A stretch of DNA of 64,000 nucleotides from Luidia sarsii (lineage: Eukaryota; Echinodermata; Asteroidea; Paxillosida; Luidiidae): positions 3,260,228 to 3,324,227 of the forward strand of contig OX465115.1 in assembly GCA_949987565.1 (NCBI GenBank), in the 5' to 3' direction. Each line of letters opens with the position of its first letter. Within the stretch, counting starts at the first letter, position 1. The notes below the pieces were generated by a model, which did no database searches, was not told where the DNA came from, and saw only the letters and a program-made list of their open reading frames with translations. A program made the translations under genes and the position numbers. Positions 49,790-64,000 of this stretch are shown here, piece by piece.

Positions 49790-50240
49790 ATGTGTACAAA
49801 CCAATGTGCCCTTAGTTTGTACACAAACCACTGTACCCTAAGTTTGTATGTAAACCAATGGGACTTCGTTTGTACACAAACCCATGGACATTCGTTTGTA
49901 CACAAACCCATGGACAATTCTCGTTTGTACACAAATCCATGGACAATTCTCGTTTGTACACAAACCCATGGATAATTCTCGTTTGTACACAAACCCATGG
50001 ACAATTCTCGTTTGTACACAAACCCATGGACCATTCGTGTGTACACAAACCAACGGACCATTCGCTTGTACACAAACCGATGGAAATTCGTTTGTTTACA
50101 AAACGAAAGCGCTTTCATTTTGTGCACAATAGAAAGGGTCGTTGTGTTTGTACACAAGTCAAAGGGCCATTCACGTGTGCACAAATGAAAGGGTTGTTCG
50201 TTCTTTCACCAACAAGAGGCCACTCATCTGTACACAAGAG
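49790..50240 (+). repeat. 29-bp minisatellite with a palindromic core
   Basis: The central unit is CGTTTGTACACAAACCCATG then GACAATTCT. GTTTGTACACAAAC is a perfect 14-bp palindrome and CCATGG follows. About 15 units are present, central ones nearly identical and outer ones diverged in length and sequence. Frames across it are artefacts. Confidence 0.9.
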
Positions 50241-50644
50241 CCTTTTTTACTTCTTCCCCCAAAAAGTTCTCTTCTCTTCTCTATGCATTAGAAGGAACAT
50301 GATACAACGGCTGCCATTTTCAAGAACATGTCTAATGAATTCTCTTTCCAATCAAAAGAAGTACTCTTATTGTCAATACAGAAAAAAAAACCTGTCACAG
50401 CCAAAGTACACTGCCAAGGTTCGTGTCCACGAATATTCATGACCTCGAGTTCGGTACCCGAAGCTCACGGGGCATATAATCGCTTGCTTATACTAACAGC
50501 CAGTGGATTCGAATCTGCACAGCAGCCGTCACCATGTTGTGTCACAGATTATGCAGGCACATGCAATATGAAATCTTAAGGGTCGGACTCATGAGATCGA
50601 TAGTGACAGCCACTGTGTTATATGGACGTGAGGCTTGGACAATA

Positions 50645-50758
50645 GGTTCCAAAGATGACGGCCAGAGCATACTGGTCGAAACGTCGAGTTACCACTCAGG
50701 TTCTTTTCAGAACCACACCTCTTACATGGTGTCACCGCAAACCTTCCTATATTGAGAC
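50645..50758 (+). repeat. Hammerhead-like repeat, copy with partly degraded core
   Basis: GATGAC, then the stem GGCCAG/CTGGTC with loop AGCATA, then GAAACGTCGAGTTACC (GAAACGTC at 50678-50685). The first bases of the CTGATGA core are replaced by AA. The tail AGGTTCTTTTCAGAACC and GTGTCACCGCAAACCTTCC is intact. Confidence 0.6.
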
Positions 50759-51490
50759 TGCAGAATCTTTGCAGTCAGGCCACTTTACTGGAATGGTCCA
50801 AGGTTTTACAGATTTCAAGACAAAAAAATGATGCCACTGATAACAAAAGTTATAAAGTGGGCATGCTCACATGTTTTAATAAGCACCGGAAACCATGATT
50901 CCACGATCAGCCACGAGAAATGCTTTGCAAAAAAAAGACAAGATTTCTGCTAGTACCTACGTGACTCAGGCCCCAGACTTATCATGATACAGACCCACGG
51001 GGGGGGGGGGGGGGGGGGGGGGGGTTACGAGAACTCAAGGACAAATTAACCAGAGAACTTGGCAGGGTTTCTGACACCAAAAAAACCCCAAAAAACCAGC
51101 TCTGACAAAAGTTTGTACACAAAACAAAAGGCAGCATTATCTTGACAATATCCACAAAGCAACTTAAAAAAAGAAAGAGTTAATAGTATGAAATCTACGC
51201 TTTGTGATAAGATTTAGCTTGCCAGTAAAAAAAAAAAGGAAACAGGACTTTTGTAGGACATTCTTCTCTTCGTTTCTATGGAGACAGATTCCGGACGACA
51301 GGATGTCATAATAGTTAGGAGGCAACGGTCATCTCCAATGCCTATGGCTGTGGCGGTGAGATGGTTTCTGACTGGCTCTGCCCCCCCCCAAAAAAAAGGC
51401 CCTTAAAGTCAAAACAAAACATTTCCATTTAATGTTTCATCTGAAATAGTTCACGTTCTACCCATGGTCTGAAGGAGCATGAGAATAAGC
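50759..51490. other. Intergenic stretch with a poly(G) run
   Basis: A run of about 25 G residues lies at 51000-51024. The surrounding DNA is A-rich with several poly(A) stretches. No gene is recognised. Confidence 0.5.
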
Positions 51491-51496
51491 TTTATT
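51491..51496 (-). terminator. Candidate polyadenylation signal of DDX19
   Basis: AATAAA is read on the - strand about 440 bases past the stop codon at 51938. Intervening A/T-rich variants exist, so the real site could be nearer. Confidence 0.4.
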
Positions 51497-51937
51497 TTGA
51501 TGCCAGCATGACCTCTGTGGCACGTTTCATTCCTGAGATACATGTACATCCAAAATTCATGCAGTGGTCTCTGTCACCGAAAATGAAACCCCTCATGGAG
51601 AAACTGGCTATTTAACCACTTTACTTGCGGAAAGAAGCTCACAAAATGCTATATTTTACGTTCTTTTTTGATGGAAATTGGCGGTTCCTCCAACTGATTA
51701 TGAAAGAATCAACATCAACCGCCTCAAAAAATAAACCATTTCCAATAAAAAAAAAACGTCAAAAATCAACCATTTTAAGACATAAAACTCCTCTGTTAGG
51801 TGGTACAGCCGATTACGCACTAAGGCACGGCACGATTTAAGGACCTGTTTTTTTTGGGGGGGGGAGGGGGGGACAGAGCGGGGTCACGTTTCTGCTGACG
51901 ACTGGCTCTTGGCTGGTGTCGCTCTCGGACACCTCCC

Positions 51938-61789
<9,852 letters not shown>

Positions 61790-63035
61790 ATTGGAAATGC
61801 GATAAATGGAACACTTTTTTCGCGTGGGAAACTCGCCGGATTTCAGACTCGAAAGCACGAGAAAATGCAATGAACGGGCGTGAAAGGGCGCCCTCAATTG
61901 TCAATTTTCAACCAAGAAAGCGCGCCCTCAATAATTTGTTTTCTGCACCCAGCCCGGCCACTCCAACCGATTTTCTATACATACACACCCATGAGATGAA
62001 CTGATCTGCCAAGATCACTACAGCAACTGATGATTGCCCAGATGGCATGAAAACATGTTATTGCGACACCATGGGAGCTGCGAAGCGTCCCTAGTCTCCT
62101 TCCATGAGAGCACCTTCCGCCTGCTATATTAGCCAATCCTAGTCCACGCATATTGCAAGGTTCTTGCTTTATGGTTAAACAGACTAACCCCTATGGAATA
62201 ATAAATAGCAGAGAACACGGCAAGTGGTCTTAAAGTGTCTCGTTCATTTTTTGTTCCACGGGTCAACAGAGAGGCGGTGTCACTGAATGGGATTACACCA
62301 TCATTTTCACAAACCAGAACTGTTTTGGAATGTAACTAACATTAAATCTGTTTTTCACACACAAGTTTTTAGTCTTTATGCTAATGACAATTTCAATATC
62401 CAACAGCAAATGTTGTGATGTCATCACACGATCACGCAACAGAAACCCAATTGTTGTATTTGTCGTTAACTTTAATTTCTTTCACTTCGATTCAAAGAAA
62501 GACAAACATCATTATTGCTGCCTTCTTTTAATTCTACGAAAAATAACGCAAGGAACCTCCACCAACTTTGTATTAAAACCCTTTTCCAAAAACCAAAACG
62601 GTCTACAATTATTATCAGTAAATAACCCCTGCTAAAAGCGCAATTTTTATTTACCTTATGGAATACACGATTTGCGATTTCCCAAAATTTAGATTATAAC
62701 TACAAAGTACTTTATATGCAAAACTGAGCGCAATGAAACAAAATCCTTTAATAATTGACGTCAACCGATGAGGTTGCCCACTGTCAGTTCCTCCTGATAC
62801 GTTTAAAAAGAAGGCGTGCTATTTAAACAGCTGTTCATCAATCTAAGAAGAACTTCAGTATTATTCATAACGCTAGTCTAAATTTGGATTGTGTACTGCG
62901 CTGTTCCTGTGGCCTAGTGGAATTTAGCGTCTCTCTTAACTGACAGCCGATAACGAATCCTGATAGGACAGCTGAGGGTGCACTGGAAGAGGGGGCATAC
63001 CGGAGTGTCAACTATGACAGCCCCCATTCCACTTT
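61790..63035 (-). other. Upstream flank of DDX19
   Basis: The 130 bases before the ATG are moderately GC-rich and contain TTGGAAATGCG and GGGCGCC motifs, but no TATA box can be called. From 62.1 to 63.0 kb the sequence is AT-rich and I see no coding exon or known repeat. Confidence 0.4.
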
Positions 63036-63038
63036 ATG

Positions 63039-63303
63039 TCAACTCCAACTCCAACTCCGAATGTGCCCACTCGTACTCCAACTATGCCAACTCGTACTCC
63101 AACTATGACAACTCCCACTCCAACTATGCCAACTCGTACTCCAACTATGCCAACTCGCACTCCAACTATGCCAACTCGTACTCCTACTATGCCAACTCGC
63201 ACTCCAACTATGCCAACTCGTACTCCAACTATGCCAACTCGTACTCCAACTATGCCAACTCCCACTCCAACTATGCCAACTCGTACTCCAACTATGCCAA
63301 CTT
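63039..63303 (+). repeat. 21-bp minisatellite
   Basis: The unit is AACTCGTACTCCAACTATGC plus C, with CACTCC and TACTCC variants. About 12 copies are present, and three frames on both strands are open because 21 is a multiple of three. The peptides (SNYANSY, PTMPTRT, VGVRVGI types) have no meaning. Confidence 0.95.
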
Positions 63304-63519
63304 GAGTGAACACAGAACTAAATGTATCCACACCACTAATGCTCATCAACCAATGCTCCGTACCACTAGTGCTCAGCCTAACCTAGTCGAAGGACTAGTT
63401 AGATTGCTACGAAAATTAAGACTATTTCAAACACTGCACTGCAAGCAAAGCCATGCCAAAAAATACACCCCAAAACCTCAAACCGTAATTAAACTTAAAC
63501 CTACAAAGCTCACCAAAAA

Positions 63520-63770
63520 TGTGACCCGGCACAGCATAATGAGGAATAACCCCATTTTTGAGATTTTGAGGTTTTCTAATGATGTGAAAGAGTATACCAT
63601 TAGCTTTCAAATGATATCAAAATATAGTATAGTCTAATACTTAAAATTTCCGAAAATACAATTTTTTTATTTTATTTGTAATCGAATTGTGAAGATACTT
63701 TAAATTCAGGCGTTGTTTACTCAAAAAGTGTTTTGGTGGGATATTTCTCATGTCGTTGTGCCGGGTCACA
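63520..63770. mobile_element. 'TGTGACCCGGCAC' MITE, copy 6 (251 bp)
   Basis: The ends are TGTGACCCGGCACAGC and GTTGTGCCGGGTCACA. Short form, very similar to copies 2, 3 and 5. Confidence 0.9.
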
Positions 63771-64000
63771 AATGTCTACATAAAACCTATTTTAAAGTTG
63801 CCAATGAAGTCGATTTAAAAGAGCATACTTATCGCCAAGTCTTCTTTACTAGACAATGTAACTCGCCTTGCTCGTATTTCATTACATCGTATTTCGAGGT
63901 ACAATAATCTATCTCGTCAAGTCGACTTATCAACTATACATGTATGATGTTGTCTACACGCTAATGGTTATTATGAGTACTTAGTTGGGATCATGGCACT

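Noticed and set aside
62978..63637. 219-codon Ser/Asn/Tyr frame
   Set aside because: Most of it is the 21-bp minisatellite and the rest enters the TGTGACCC MITE.

Overview
This is a eukaryotic, intron-rich genomic window from an animal. Three conserved, apparently intact multi-exon genes can be assembled exon by exon from splice sites and protein motifs: a phospholipid scramblase (+ strand, about 10.7-21.9 kb), a GPI-type alkaline phosphatase (- strand, about 26.8-42.8 kb) and a DDX19-family DEAD-box mRNA-export helicase (- strand, about 51.9-61.8 kb). The many dispersed palindromic elements, a long foldback element, a histone H4 fragment and frequent TAGGCCTA octamers suggest a marine invertebrate deuterostome, most likely an echinoderm. 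That assignment is an inference; a hemichordate or cephalochordate is not excluded.

Layout. 0-2.5 kb: a C2H2 zinc-finger exon, a broken downstream coding fragment and a 42-bp minisatellite. 3.8-8.9 kb: a foldback element with inverted arms of about 550 bp that encloses 19 tandem 151-bp tRNA-like units. 10.7-21.9 kb: scramblase, 9 coding exons, 351 aa. 21.9-26.7 kb: convergent 3' flanks with mobile elements. 26.8-42.8 kb: alkaline phosphatase, 10 coding exons, 539 aa; its introns carry a 1-kb hexanucleotide array, a 22/23-bp minisatellite, a 114-bp minisatellite and a 0.67-kb polypyrimidine tract. 42.8-51.9 kb: intergenic, with an RT-tail fragment, nested MITEs, a 1.1-kb GGCA-rich array and a palindromic 29-bp minisatellite. 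51.9-61.8 kb: DDX19, 12 coding exons, 488 aa; its introns hold a pentanucleotide satellite, a truncated histone H4 copy and several MITEs. 61.8-64 kb: upstream flank with a 21-bp tandem array and another MITE.

The three genes have unrelated roles: membrane lipid scrambling, extracellular phosphate release and nuclear mRNA export. I see no shared pathway. Scramblase and alkaline phosphatase are convergent; alkaline phosphatase and DDX19 are in tandem on the - strand. Most of the remaining sequence belongs to about ten short palindromic or SINE-like families present in several copies each. The most interesting are hammerhead-ribozyme-like repeats, a TTAA-flanked MITE and the foldback element. 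No complete transposase, reverse transcriptase, tRNA or rRNA gene was recognised.
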